From positions 403,248 through 467,247 of the forward strand of contig JAEVLN010000024.1 of the NCBI GenBank assembly GCA_018350325.1: a stretch of 64,000 bases of DNA. Direction: 5' to 3'. A program made the translations under genes and the position numbers. The notes beneath the pieces were generated by a model. The model saw only the letters and a program-made list of their open reading frames with translations. It searched no databases and had not been told where the DNA came from. Source of the DNA: Globodera rostochiensis. Taxonomy: Eukaryota; Nematoda; Chromadorea; Rhabditida; Heteroderidae. Shown here piece after piece: positions 24,690 through 36,689 of this stretch (positions are counted from its first letter, which is position 1; each line of letters opens with the position of its first letter).

Positions 24690-27600
24690 AATGTTTTTTA
24701 TTTAAAGTAAAAAATGATATTTCCATTTCATACAATGAATCTTTTCAATGCTATTTATAGAGAGTGCTAAATAACAAAAAAAAAATGGGTAACGCATCAC
24801 AAAAGTGAACTACGCTGATGAGATGATGGCGAATAATTACGGCTTTGGATAAGTTCGTATTTAATATATTCTTTTTGGCAAACCCCAAAAAATATTGCAT
24901 TAAAAGGACGTGTATGCGGATTTTGACAAACGAGATTTTAAGCTTAGTTGAAAATATATTAATTAGCAAAATTTTTTTTATTCAAAAACCTAACCAAGAT
25001 ATAAATAAAATATGACCTTTATTGAAAGATTGATCTATAAGACTGCACACAGACTTACGCCAGACTTAATGTAAAAGACAGTTACAATACGTGAGATCGA
25101 CGCAGTTCAATTAAAATAAAAAATTTTGAAATTTGTGATCAAATATAAAAATATAAACAATAAACCCACATTGAAACATTTTGTTTGGTTCAATACATCA
25201 AGCTTGAATAATGATTTAGTCGTAAAGCAGACCGTACTTTTGTTTTTTTAATAAAATAAAACTAATACACTTTCAATCAGCCAAAGACACCGTTTCGGTA
25301 ATTTAAAGTGACTCTTCATCACTTTTATTAAGGCCTTAATGAATTCTAAATTAACTAAAAGTAATTATTGCTTAGCAAAATATTAAATGAGCAATATAAT
25401 AGAAAACAAACAGAAAAACAAACCTAAGTTTGGGTAATGCCATCCATATTAATAAATTATTCAAGCTATAAAAATGTGAGCTTGAAAACTTATACATTAT
25501 TATTAAAGAATACAAAATAGCTATTTATACTTAATGAAATTCCTGTAATTTGTTTCGTGGCGTAATTATCAAAAACATTTTAATCTATCTGATTCATAAG
25601 TGAATTAAAAGTGTGCTTATAAAATTTTAAAACTGGTTTTTTCTATAAATTAAAAAATCATCCCCATGAATTATTTTTTCCAAATTATAGGTGAACTGGA
25701 AATGCCAGTTAAAAATTGAGAAAATAAAGTAATTTTAGAATAAGCTTTAAAATATGAAACTTAAAAGCCGTAGAAATTCTTGGTGTTCCGCGGAGATTCC
25801 AAACTAAATGAATTGAATACAATAAAAATATTATCTAACAAAAAATATTCAAAGATTAATTTATTATTATTACTTTAAAAAAGTTCAAAATTATGCGCAA
25901 AAAATCAATAGCATTCAATTTATAAAATCAATTATTAATAAATTTAATTTTTTTACGAGAGACGTGAGTAATGGACAATAAAACAACCAATTTTTCAAAC
26001 ACGTTAATTCATAATGTAAATCATATTATTAGAACTCTCTCAAAGACCATAAAAAAACATTATTGCTTATATTGTAACAAAAAGTTTATTAAGATAAAGA
26101 TATTAATAACTGAAGTCAATTTTATAATTTGTTTCATTTTTAAATGCGTTCAAGATTCTTATTGTTTACATAAAATATTATTGGAATCCTTTTAAACGCA
26201 CTTCGCTCTTCTAGAAAATGGGCTGCTCCATGAAGTGAACATTTTACAATGCTTAGAACTGATCCTTTTCATAATTGTTTTTAAAATAATCAAACAATCT
26301 TTAAAATCAACTCAAAATACGAAAAAATTAAACATTAAAAACGTATAAAAAACGCCTGTTTTAAAAATTAAATTTATGATCAAATATTATAAAAAAGAAA
26401 CTCCAAAAAGACAGTAATCCAACGACGGAAACATTTTTTAAAAATCTTGGATTTGATAAATATTTAAAAAAATTATGTATAAATGAATTTCTAAAAATTT
26501 AAATATAATTAATGAAACTTAATTTATACAATAATTAATAAAAAAATAAAAATGTCAAGATAAATGAAAACTTTATAAAGACAAAATATTTAGTCCAATA
26601 CACCTTACTTACTATATATAAAATATACATTCATTCGTTGGAGGCAGTTAAAGATGACTTCAAACATTGAAGCTTTCATTTAAACAAAAATGAAGTTATA
26701 AAAATGAAATATAGACCTTTAGATAATAACAGTTCTTTTAATTATAATTTATTCTACTTAACGACTTAAAATAAAAAATAAATAGTAAATTATTAATTTT
26801 ATTATCTATAAAAATCATTGACTTATACGTCTTAGATTGGATTGTCGTAGCAAGAATAATATACTGCATTTAAAAAAAAAGAAGCCTAAAACCGATTTTC
26901 CATTAGCTGTATGATAATTTGAACAAAAATATATGCTCATTTAGATGCTACAATTTTCTAAAAAATCTCACCAAAAGCCTAATATTTATTTTTTTATATT
27001 AAATAAATAATTTTAAAAGATGATCGTAATCATTCTCAGATGACACTTCAGGACCATGACTCCATATATTATAGGGTCATTCAAACGAGCGATATTACCA
27101 CTTGTGTAAGACAAATAAAATTATATATTGCGTGGAATCATTTTTGAAATAAATCTATTAATTGATGAAAGTAAAAAGAAAAATCAAAACGTATAAAAAG
27201 CAAAAAATTAATTAATATTAATTTAAAACCAGGATTCGATATTTATATACCTAACTTCATAATTGACACGAATTGGTTTGTTTTTTTTGAGAAAATATTA
27301 GACTATCATGACCAGCTTGTTCCGGCCAACGGCGTTCTTCTACCCGGTTGTCACTTTGTGCTCAACGTTTCCGTTTCATCATTTAATGATGTAAAAATTA
27401 TAGATATGAAACAAAAATTACCAAGTAAAAAACATGTTGAATTCTTAACTCAGTTCTACTGGAAAAAAAGAACTAAAATAAAATTTAAGTGAAACAAAAG
27501 TTTAATTAAAATAAAACCTATAAAATTTATACAATAATTTAAAAAACTAAACAAAAAATAAAAATGTGCGAGCCAAAAGGGACGGAAACACCGCCAAAAA

Positions 27601-29700
27601 TGGATAACAAATTAACCAACCAATAAAAATGGGGCATTAAAAGTACCAATAAAATATAAAACAAAAAGGCAAAGAATCAGACTATTCCTTCTAATTCTTG
27701 AAAGAAAAAGACGGCTATTCAATTTTTTCTAAAATTAGTTTTTTAATCAATGCTGTTAAATTAGATATTTAATATAATACCGCGAAAAAGAAAAAATTAA
27801 AAATTTTACTTAAAATTGAATTATCTAAAATTAAAATAGGTAGTTAATTTAAAATGCTAAACAAAAATTGAAAAGTTGTACAATGGATGTATCATCAACA
27901 CAAGGATGTTTCATGGAATAATCTCTTTGCTTATTCGGAATAACAATTTAAAAATCAAAATTACAAAAATATAAGGAAATGGCAAAAGAAGCAAGAGGTT
28001 AATGCAGAAATAAAAACAGAATTAAAAAAAGTATTCATAAATAATATCAGATTTAATTGTACGTATTTTGTCAGCAGATGCGAAATTAAAATTTTAGAAA
28101 ATTGTTTGATAAATTTATAATTTAAATGTAAAAGCATAAGAAATAAAATTTTTTATAAAATTGATATTTTGAAGGTGGAAAAATGTGAAACAATTGAAAA
28201 ATAACGTTGGAGGAAGAATTTCCTTTGTCATTTGCCGCGATGACCGCGAAAATAAAATTATTAACCAAAAAGTTAAAAAGTTAAAATAAATAAAATGCTA
28301 AAACATTAAAACTAACAAAAAGAAATGAATAAAATAATGAATAAATCTTTTTTCAAAAATGGTAAAAATAAACAAATAAAAATGCCCCTGAAATGAAATA
28401 AGCGGAAAGAGCAATTTGTACCCATTCAACATATTAACACATAAAGAATACATTATCTTAATATCAGATAAAGTTTCAACTACAAAAACGGTATTTATAC
28501 TTAATTAAAAATGATTTAATTTTGTCCTGATTAAACTTTAAAAAACATTAATAGGCTGGTGACCCACAATGCTGTGCACGTTTATATGTGCAAAGCGTGT
28601 GCTGTGAACTGTGACACGATATTCAGAAAAATATATTAATTAGATATCATTTAAAACTTAAATTTTATATCTGCTGCCGCCGAGTTTTCTTTAGATAGCA
28701 CATAGAATACCAAAAATTGTAAGAATCAAAAAAAAAGTTTTAAAAGTATATGCTAAATTTAAATAATGAAATCAGAGCAACTGCGCACGTCGGAAGGCAC
28801 AGAAACACAGGAAAAAGCCAGATTGAGACGTGACAAATTGAAAACAAAATCCATTTAAATTTATGGCCAAATCATAATTTAAAACATTATAAGTTTAAAT
28901 AACGGAACTCTCGTGGGCGTACTATTAACAAATTATTTTAACTTTGAGCTCCAATATTAAAAAAAAATTAATTTTTCACATGCACACTGAATTATTCACC
29001 TCTGATACATCATTTACTTAGCAAAGTGCTTTGAAGCGAACAAATAAATATCGTTAAGTGATTTTAAAAAATAAAAATTAAATGTAATACAACATTTTTA
29101 AGAACAAATTCAAAAAAAAAGTCATTGGAAATTATTTATAAATCAATAATAATTAAATGTTAAATTTAAAATAATTAAGGTAAATTTAAAATGTAAAATC
29201 ATTGGGACTTTGCTAATAACCTAAATTAACACAACCAAAACAACAAGAATAATGTACGATTAGTAAATCGTTTAGAAAAATAGTGCACAAAAAAAAATTA
29301 AATTCGGTGAAACCGAAATCAGATTTTAAACACCCCACCTGCGCGTAAATCTTCTCTGAAAATTATGATTTGTATCATTATGTGAATTAGAAATACATTG
29401 ATAAAAGATATTAATAATAAATCATCTTCGCATTTTATCTTCATTACAACACTTTTAGTTCTGCTCAACAACTGATGTAGACAATTTCGACGTTTGGACT
29501 ATTCTTTATAACATATTGTAAAAACTAAAAAATAAACAATTATAAAATCTAATATAATAAGAGATTTATCAATGAAACTTAATAAGTTAATAAGCAATAG
29601 TCATAACGTTTGCACTCTGTATAAAAATGTTATATTTTGGTATTGAAGCCATTTTATATCTAATCAACTTGCTTAATTACTTGAGTGGATATCAAATTAT
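24690..29700. other. A-rich intergenic DNA with scattered GC islands
   Basis: No gene model holds. GC-richer islands with locally open frames occur at about 27305-27385 (inside a stop-free + frame running roughly 27178-27492), 28557-28625, 28200-28255 and 28784-28855. The last resembles a second island at 35570-35640: both read Glu-Gln-Leu-Arg-x-Ser-Glu in frame. A 74-codon frame at 25971-26195 contains one CxxC pair but nothing else recognisable. 29217-29440 is the partner of 20040-20290. Confidence 0.4.
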
Positions 29701-29708
29701 TAATACTA

Positions 29709-30825
29709 GCGGGTTAGGTGCGCCTAACGGCGCACCAACCGCTAGAAGTACGGATATGTTATGAACAGATTTGATTGAAATACTTCAAAGCTTTTTACTT
29801 TGGCACTTTTTCTCATGGCGTTTTAACCTTTTGATCTTTTCCAACTTTTGGCTTTACCCACTTTTGGCACATTCCCCCATCTCACATTTCCCTTTTGGCA
29901 CTTTTTCCGTTTGGCACTTTTCCCCGCTTTTGGCTTTTCCCCGGTGGCATTTCACCTTTTGGCACTTTTCCCTTTGATTTTCCCTTTTGAAACTTCTTCC
30001 TCTTTTGCTTTTCCCTTTTTCCCTTCTGGCACTGTTGCCTCTTAGCATTTGCCCTCTTTTTACCTTTTCCCCTTTGGTCATTTTTCCTTTTTGGCTTTTC
30101 CTTTTGTAACTTTGCCGCTTGGCACTTTTCCTTCTTGGCACTATTCCTCTTTGCATCTTTTGGCACTTTTCCCTCTCGGCACTCGTTTCTTCTTGGCATT
30201 TTCTCTCTTTTTCCCTTTTGACATTTTTTTTGGCACTTTCCCCGCTTTGGCTTTCCCTAATTTGCCCCCTTTTTACCTTTTCCCCTTTGGTCACTTTTCC
30301 TTTTTGGCTTTTTCCTTTTGGAACTTTGCCGCTTGGCACTTTTCCCACTTGGCACTATTCCTCTTTGCATTTTCTCTCCTTTTCCCTTTTGGCACTTTTC
30401 CCTCTCGGCACTCGTTTCTTCTTGGCATTTTCTCTCTTTTCCCCTTTTGACATTTTTTTTTGGCACTTTCCCCGCTTTGGCTTTTCCTAGGCATTTCACC
30501 TTTTGGCACTTTTTCCTTTTGGCATTTTCATCTTATGGCACTTTTCGTTTTTGGCATTTTCACTCTTTTTCCCTTTTGACATATTTTTGGCACTTTCCCC
30601 GCTTTGGCTTTCCCTAGGCATTTCACCTTTTGGCACATTTTCCTTTTGGCATCCTCATCATGCACGTTTCCCCGCTTTTGGCTTTTCCCCGGTGGCATTT
30701 CACCTTTTGGCACTTTTTATTTTTGGCATCTTCATCTTATGGCACTTTTCCTTTTTGGCATTTTCTCTCTTTTCCCTTTTGGCACTTTCTCGCTTGGCTC
30801 TTTTCCCGCTTTTGGCGCGGGCAGC
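29709..30825. mobile_element. Satellite-bearing insertion with GC hairpin end, copy B
   Basis: The left end is a long GC-rich hairpin: AGCGGGTTAGGTGCGCC pairs imperfectly with GGCGCACCAACCGCT (29709-29745). It is followed by about 1 kb of tandem CTTTTGGCACTTTTCCC-type units. A higher-order period of 213 bp is visible: TACCTTTTCCCCTTTGGTCA at 30061 recurs at 30274. The design (hairpin, then pyrimidine-rich satellite with TTTTGGCATTTTCCCC words) matches the insertion at 10.6-12.8 kb. Long Lys/Gly-rich frames on the minus strand are products of the repeat. The right border and target are not defined. Confidence 0.6.
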
Positions 30826-30882
30826 GTAGTCATTGCTCAATATCTCTACCCCACCTTATCACTCATTTTTTCCTCTCTTTCT

Positions 30883-31041
30883 ATGTCAAAAGTCTCTTCA
30901 CTTGCAACACTATTTCTTACATTTCTCGCGTCTAACCTTCTTCATCCTCAACCCTCTTGGCGCAACGTCTCACAAAACTCAAAAAACGTTACAGACATTC
31001 AACTTTATAATATAGGATGGAACTTTTCAAAAATTCGCTAA
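30883..31041 (+). CDS. Possible small secreted peptide, 52 aa
   Basis: An ATG-started frame of 52 codons just after the pyrimidine satellite. Residues 1-17 are Met-Ser-Lys followed by a Leu/Phe/Ala-rich run, resembling a signal peptide; the remainder is polar and Asn/Ser-rich. The region is still pyrimidine-biased, which by itself favours hydrophobic residues, so this may be chance. No homologue is recognised. Confidence 0.2.
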   Translation: MSKVSSLATLFLTFLASNLLHPQPSWRNVSQNSKNVTDIQLYNIGWNFSKIR

Positions 31042-31844
31042 TTTAAACTCAAAAATAAATCAATAAACTTGAGCTCAAGACTAGAAGAAAACAATGTTAA
31101 TTAAGATAATAAAATATATATTATATTTAAAATATAATTGTCTAAAATCTTAGAAACAGTTATGATACATATTCGCATAACTTAACCAATAAATAATAAA
31201 TGTTACGCGATTGGGCAAAGTTCAAACTTACGAATAAACGATTATAGCATTGAATATATGTTCGATAAAAAATAAATAAAATACAACTAAATAAAAGTCC
31301 ATAAAAAGAATAATTATTCTAACAAATTATTTTAATAAAATAAATAGAAAAATTCTCATAAAAAACAACGAGTATCTAAGCTAAATAACAGAGAGCACAA
31401 CATTGAGGTTTTGTTGGTGCGGTTATTCTTCAAAAAGAACATAAATATTTAAATAAAACAAATACAAATGTTATGTTAATATAAAATATTCCGACATTTT
31501 ATAATAAGCAATACCCTGACGAGGTATTAAAAATTTAATAAATACATTTAAATAAATAAATAAGAATGTAAATGTAATCAACTAAAAAATTTTGAATCGT
31601 TAAATATACAAATCGGGGGTATGGAAGGACTTCGACAAAAAGGGTGGACACTTATCATTTTAAAAAATTAACTATTCAGTTAGTAATACAATTGGCAAAA
31701 GATAAAGAAATATTATTATAAAATAAATATTAATTTAAAAATACTCAATACAAGTATTTTTTGCTTAAAACATCTTATCCACATTTTTAAACTGAATTGG
31801 GAAGTGGTGAAACTATGGTTTCAACCATCTAGCAGTTTGTGATT

Positions 31845-31990
31845 AAATAAAATTTAAAAAGTATAATAACGCGCTCAAAAAAATAATGTTAACTAAATAA
31901 AATTAATTTCAAAATTCTATAAATGAAAAAAGATAATAATACCCCAGTTTATCATCGAAGGAAGAATGCATCGAGGTCAACATTAATTTT
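31845..31990 (+). repeat. Dispersed repeat, copies near 34045 and 36597
   Basis: The word series AAAATTTAAAAAG, CTCAAAAAAATAATG, CAGTTTATCATCGAA recurs at 34045-34205 and, split by a 1.07-kb insertion, at 35470-35525 plus 36592-36690. The unbroken copies define the insertion at 35526-36591. Confidence 0.8.
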
Positions 31991-31999
31991 GAGGGATGG

Positions 32000-34900
32000 A
32001 AATTGATAAACACCCTTTTTCGAATGATTAATAAAACAATCGGCAACCTGGAGGTTTTTACAAAATGAAATGCCATTCACTTCAAATAGATAAAGCATAA
32101 ACTCAAAGTTTGCTTACAAAATCAACGGAATAAAATAAAAAAATCTTACAGAGATAATGTCAATCATCAAGTGAGGTAAAAGTTATATTTTAGGAAAAAA
32201 TTATTTCGTATTTAACACTCTAAAGAAATTTATCGCAAAGATTATATTCTCGACAATTAAAAAAACACAAATTTAAATAATATTTAAAGCAAAATCAAAA
32301 TACAAAACCCCTCTTGTATTTTATCAAAAATCGGTGAAGTATGGAAGATGCCGAATCTCGACGAGATTTGCTTTATTGGTTATTAAAAATAGCGGTAATT
32401 TAATTTATAAGTATCTCATAGATCATCAGCACAATTATATTTGAATAAATAAGCCTAAAAAATGAGTTTAGGTGCCTAAAATACAGGCATTGTATTCAAT
32501 GAAGCGAAGCATACAACAAGCCACTCTAAAGAATATAATTTAAATAAGATGCAACCAAATAAGTATTTACTTTAAATAATTATGGAGCTGCGCTAACGCT
32601 CGTTCTGATGGGCATTTAGATGCAACCTTAAAGCTAATTTTTTTACTTATTATCGAAGATAATAAATTTAAATAATGAAAAAGGAAAGACGGATTCTCAG
32701 CACCTTGGGCCAAAATGGATAATTACCAATTGTACAAGTGGCAGAATGCCTTTCGTAAATGAAAAAATTTTCATATAAAAATAAATGAGTGATTCTACAA
32801 ACATTTTACTAATAAATTTGGATTTAACTCAATATTTGACAGACTAAAATAGAACTAAACCTCAAAAATAAAAATACATTCAATTAATGATAAAACATAA
32901 ATCAGATAAATCCAAACATGAATTTAACAAAAGTTTCATCATAAAAAGGAAATTTAATTAATGAAATTAAGATCTGAAATATTAATTTAATACCTACAGA
33001 GTCGAGATAAATCTGAATATTAAAGTAATCAAAAACAACTTGTAAAAATAAAAAATTTGATATTGTTGATAATCCTCGAACTAAAAATGAAACATTTAAA
33101 TTAACAATTTATTTAACTATCAAGGACTTGCGCCCGTGCAATAGCACTTCGATTTCAGCAATTAAAGTGACCTTTAAAATAAAAAAAAATGTTTTACATT
33201 TATCAAAGCATAATATTAAGTTTAATTGAATCTAAAAAACACCAATTTCAAAAAATTAACAATTTTCAGTAAATTAGAAAACATTATAAATGTTTTTAGG
33301 TGAATTTATCTTATTGTTAAATATTTACTATATAACTTTTACAATATAAGTAAACATAAAAATCTAACATAAAATTTAAAATGCTAATAAAAACAAAATG
33401 GATAGGTGCAAAATATTTCGTGATATACTTGATGTTTCATGTGAGCACTGGGGCCCTTGGGCAGACACTTCGCGATGCGTGCGTGTGATTGAGTACCTGC
33501 TTTGACTAGGAATTAAACATCAAAATAATGATAGATCTCAACTTGACGGAATTCAATTGATGTTTTAGAAACTTTGAAGGAATTTAATTAATCTGAATTC
33601 CAGGAATAAAACCGCCAATTTACAGACTTCGCAAAAACCTGGGTCATTAACATTGCGTATTTATTACCATAGTGTAAAAATAATGCCGCAAAAACGCGTA
33701 AAATTATAAAAATTAAAAAGTAAAACACCAAAATGTAAAATAAACAAAGGCTAAAAAGAAACAAATAAAAAAAATTTCGGTCCTAAAAGCTAAAATCAAA
33801 AAAATGTAGAAATAAAAATTAAAAATTTTTTTTATTGTAGTATATGTTTTTAAATTTAACAAATCATTTATTATTTTATGTCAAATTCAAAAATTTGGAT
33901 TTTAAATCATGAATAATAAATTAATATCAAATTATAACAAAGAAAAAATCAAATCTAATAAATTGATAATATAAATGAACGATTCGAACTGAGCTGAACA
34001 AACTGTTTTACGGAATCAGAATCAAAGTATTTTTTTTTAAAAAATTGTGATAAAATAAAATTTAAAAAGAATAATATTCAAAGCTCAAAAAAATAATGAT
34101 TAACTAAATAAAATTAATTTCAAAATTCTATAAATGAAAAAAGACAATACCCAGTTTATCATCGAATGAGAAGACTGTATTGAGGTTAACTTTAATTTTT
34201 CTATCGCAAATATAAATAAAAAATAATCATTAACAATTAAACCGATAATAAAATAAATATAAGTATAATATAAAGATTATATTCAAAAATAATAATCTAA
34301 TGCAAAACAATAAAATTCAAAATTGTGTAATAAAACCTTAAATGCCTTTCAAATAAAAAAAACGAAGAAGCAGTATGACAAATGGAATATTAAAATATAG
34401 GTATGTAAAATTATACCTTAGAAGCACAGTCCCGTTTAAAAAAAGTTAGTTGTTCAAGTATCAGCAAAAAAAAAAAAGAATTAATTTAGATAAATTAGAT
34501 TCTACAGTCTAATACTGAATAAACCTGTATGAGAAAAAAATGATTAAAATCAAAAAATAAGCCGTATTCGGGTTAGAATTCTTTTAATTACCTGAGAAAT
34601 TTAAAAAAATAATAAAACAATTCCACTAATCATTGTTGAAAATTAAATAAATGGCCGAAATAAAAATGAAGGAAAATTATTTATTATTTTCTTTTTATTG
34701 TAAAATAAAAATATCTTAACTCAATTGCTGTCGGTAAACAGATAATGGCAATATTTATTACCCACGATATATTGTTAAAAATATTATATGTTAAATATAA
34801 TTGTCACAACAAACGAATAAGTAATCGAACGCGCAAATTCAATAGAGAAAATTTTATATTTATCTAAAATATAATAAAGAAGAATTAAGAACATATAATC

Positions 34901-35460
34901 TAAATATTATAAGGTTCGTGCGGTATTGTGGCCCTCTTTACCGGGTTCATAGTCGGAGTAGGCCTGTTGTTGTGGTGCTTTTATTTTTAAAAAAACAGGA
35001 CGCAACACTAATACTTTGTTTGCATAAAATTAATATAAACCATTATAAAAATAATCAAACGAATATTGAGCAAATTAGCCACAAAGCGGCAAATTAAAGT
35101 AACAATCCGTTCCAAGGATAAACCAACGAAGGCGCGTTAAAGCAAATTCATTTTTAAAATAATCTAAATAAGCAAATAAGAATATTTAATCCCCGAAGAA
35201 AACAATTTGTTTTTTTCGGATCTTGAAAACATATAAATAGCAACACAAATATATAAATTTGCAGTAATTAAAGTTTTGCACAACCGCAAGTACTTTTTTA
35301 ACACCTAAAATGTGCAATCAATTACTAATAATATATTAAAGAGAATTTTACAAAAATATATTATAGAGTAAATAAAATTCGAATAAATTAAAAATGAAAA
35401 ACAATTAAGTGAAAATCTTAAGAAATAATTAAACAATGCTGAATAAATTGTTTCACGAAA
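32000..35460. other. A-rich intergenic DNA, no gene seen
   Basis: Mostly featureless. GC-rich islands at about 33425-33505 and 34913-34985 are exon-sized. The first has a 35-codon frame from an ATG at 33398 with a Cys-x3-Trp-Gly-x-Trp...Cys pattern; the second reads as a possible membrane helix in one frame. Neither has convincing splice sites on both sides. Confidence 0.4.
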
Positions 35461-36365
35461 TTAGCATCAAAGTATTTTTTTATAAAAGTTTGGGATGAAA
35501 TAAATTTAAAAAAAAAATAACCGCGGAATTTTTGACAAAGATTTCAGCCAAATTCTTTATAAAATGCAAAAAACAGAGCAATTGCGTGTGTCGGAATTTG
35601 AGGATTCCGGTCGATCAAAATTTGATCGACTGATGGGGAAGTGATAAGGGAAGGGCAAGTTCACCCCCCCCCCCTCACACATGCACATGTTTACCCCCCT
35701 CCCCCCTGCAAATGTCACTCATCGTTTGCCAACCCCCCCCCCTCAGCGGGGCGGCATCAAAGAACACTCCAATGTCCCTCTTCTGTGGGCAGGGCTCTTA
35801 TCAACCCCAACGTACTTTGATTCCGTTCATCAACAAATGGCTTCCATAAATACACTCGCCCAAGCAATCCACCAATCAGTTCTCTTCCAATTGTACAACC
35901 ATTGTCCCCACAATGTCGAGCAGTTCAACTGCAACTCCCATCCCAAACATTTGCTTGGTCCCGCCCCGTTGTTCTCCCAGCACTGCTTGAGGCCCGCCCC
36001 TTCCAATTTCCTTCCTTTTGGCAAACCCCTTCAACTCACCTTTGCCCAATTGCCCCTGCGAGGCATTCATAAACTTGCGGTCCTTTGAGGCCAAAAGTTG
36101 GAGACCTTTTACTGTATCAATTTCCCTCCAATTCATTTGCTGGCATCCGTGACAATCCAACATGCCACAATTCAATGTACCATTTGCCCCTTGGTCCGGG
36201 CCCAATTGTCCAACCACATTCAATTGCCCCCGGCTTTGGCCTTCCACTCACTCACATCACTCAATTGTCCCGTTCCCGGGCCTTCACCAATTGTCCGGGG
36301 ATTTACCCATTTCAACCCCAAAGTGATCAATTCAATTCATTTGGGGTTCATTTCATTGTAAATAG

Positions 36366-36387
36366 GGTTTAATTACCCAAGTTTGAG
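36366..36387 (+). other. Genomic copy of the SL1 spliced-leader sequence
   Basis: All 22 bases of the canonical nematode SL1 (GGTTTAATTACCC then AAGTTTGAG) are present. It is followed by TTTGAGTGAG rather than the GT donor of an SL RNA gene, and no Sm-site/third-stem structure follows, so it is not an SL RNA gene. The natural explanation is DNA copied from a trans-spliced mRNA. Confidence 0.85.
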
Positions 36388-36412
36388 TTTGAGTGAGAGA
36401 ATAAAAACACAC

Positions 36413-36583
36413 ATTGAATTCATTTTCTTCGTCTTATTGCTTTTGGCGACCGTGTTCGCCACCGTCCCCCACGCTCCTCCACCCAACCAGCCCGGCCCCA
36501 ATTCCGACAGCGTGTTCCTCTGGTCGATTTTGTCAACGTGGTCAAGGTTGGCAATCATATTTATGGTAAATTCAATAATTTGA
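36413..36583 (+). pseudogene. Signal-peptide-like reading frame downstream of SL1, no start codon
   Basis: Immediately after the SL1 copy and a short leader, the frame reads a hydrophobic run (Phe-Ile-Phe-Phe-Val-Leu-Leu-Leu-Leu-Ala) ending in an Ala-x-Val-Phe-Ala cleavage-like site, then a Pro/Asn-rich segment and a second hydrophobic stretch, to a TGA at 36581-36583. Where a start would be expected the codon is ATT (36413). GTAAAT at 36566 could be a splice donor. It looks like the first exon of a secreted-protein gene that was copied together with its trans-spliced leader and has lost its start. I do not recognise the family. Confidence 0.4.
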
Positions 36584-36689
36584 AATTACTTCCGCGCTCA
36601 TGAAAAATAATGCTTAACTAACAATACACCAGTTTATCATCGAATGAGAGGACTGCATCGAGGTAGCTTTAATTTTTTTAATGGCAAAT

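Larger units (their letters stand above)
35526..36591. other. 1.07-kb GC-rich insertion containing SL1, with CCGCG target duplication
   Basis: The dispersed repeat copy here is split: its left half ends AATAACCGCG (to 35525) and its right half resumes CCGCGCTCATG (from 36592). The 5-bp CCGCG repeat (35521-35525 and 36592-36596) and the unbroken copies at 31880 and 34085 show that 35526-36591 was inserted. It contains a 21-bp palindrome (35610-35630), C-rich runs, a block rich in CAATTG words (35880-36290), the SL1 copy and an exon-like segment. No terminal inverted repeats are seen. Confidence 0.65.

Noticed and set aside
29854..30830. Lys/Gly-rich and Phe/Leu-rich frames of 60-160 codons on both strands
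   Set aside because: They are translations of the TTTTGGCACTTTTCCC satellite and repeat with it.
35876..36247. 123-codon minus-strand frame in the GC-rich insertion
   Set aside because: Other frames on both strands are equally open because of composition, and CAATTG repeats rather than codon structure dominate it.
36366..36480. SL1 RNA gene
   Set aside because: The leader is not followed by a GT donor, and I see neither the usual stem-loops nor an Sm site.
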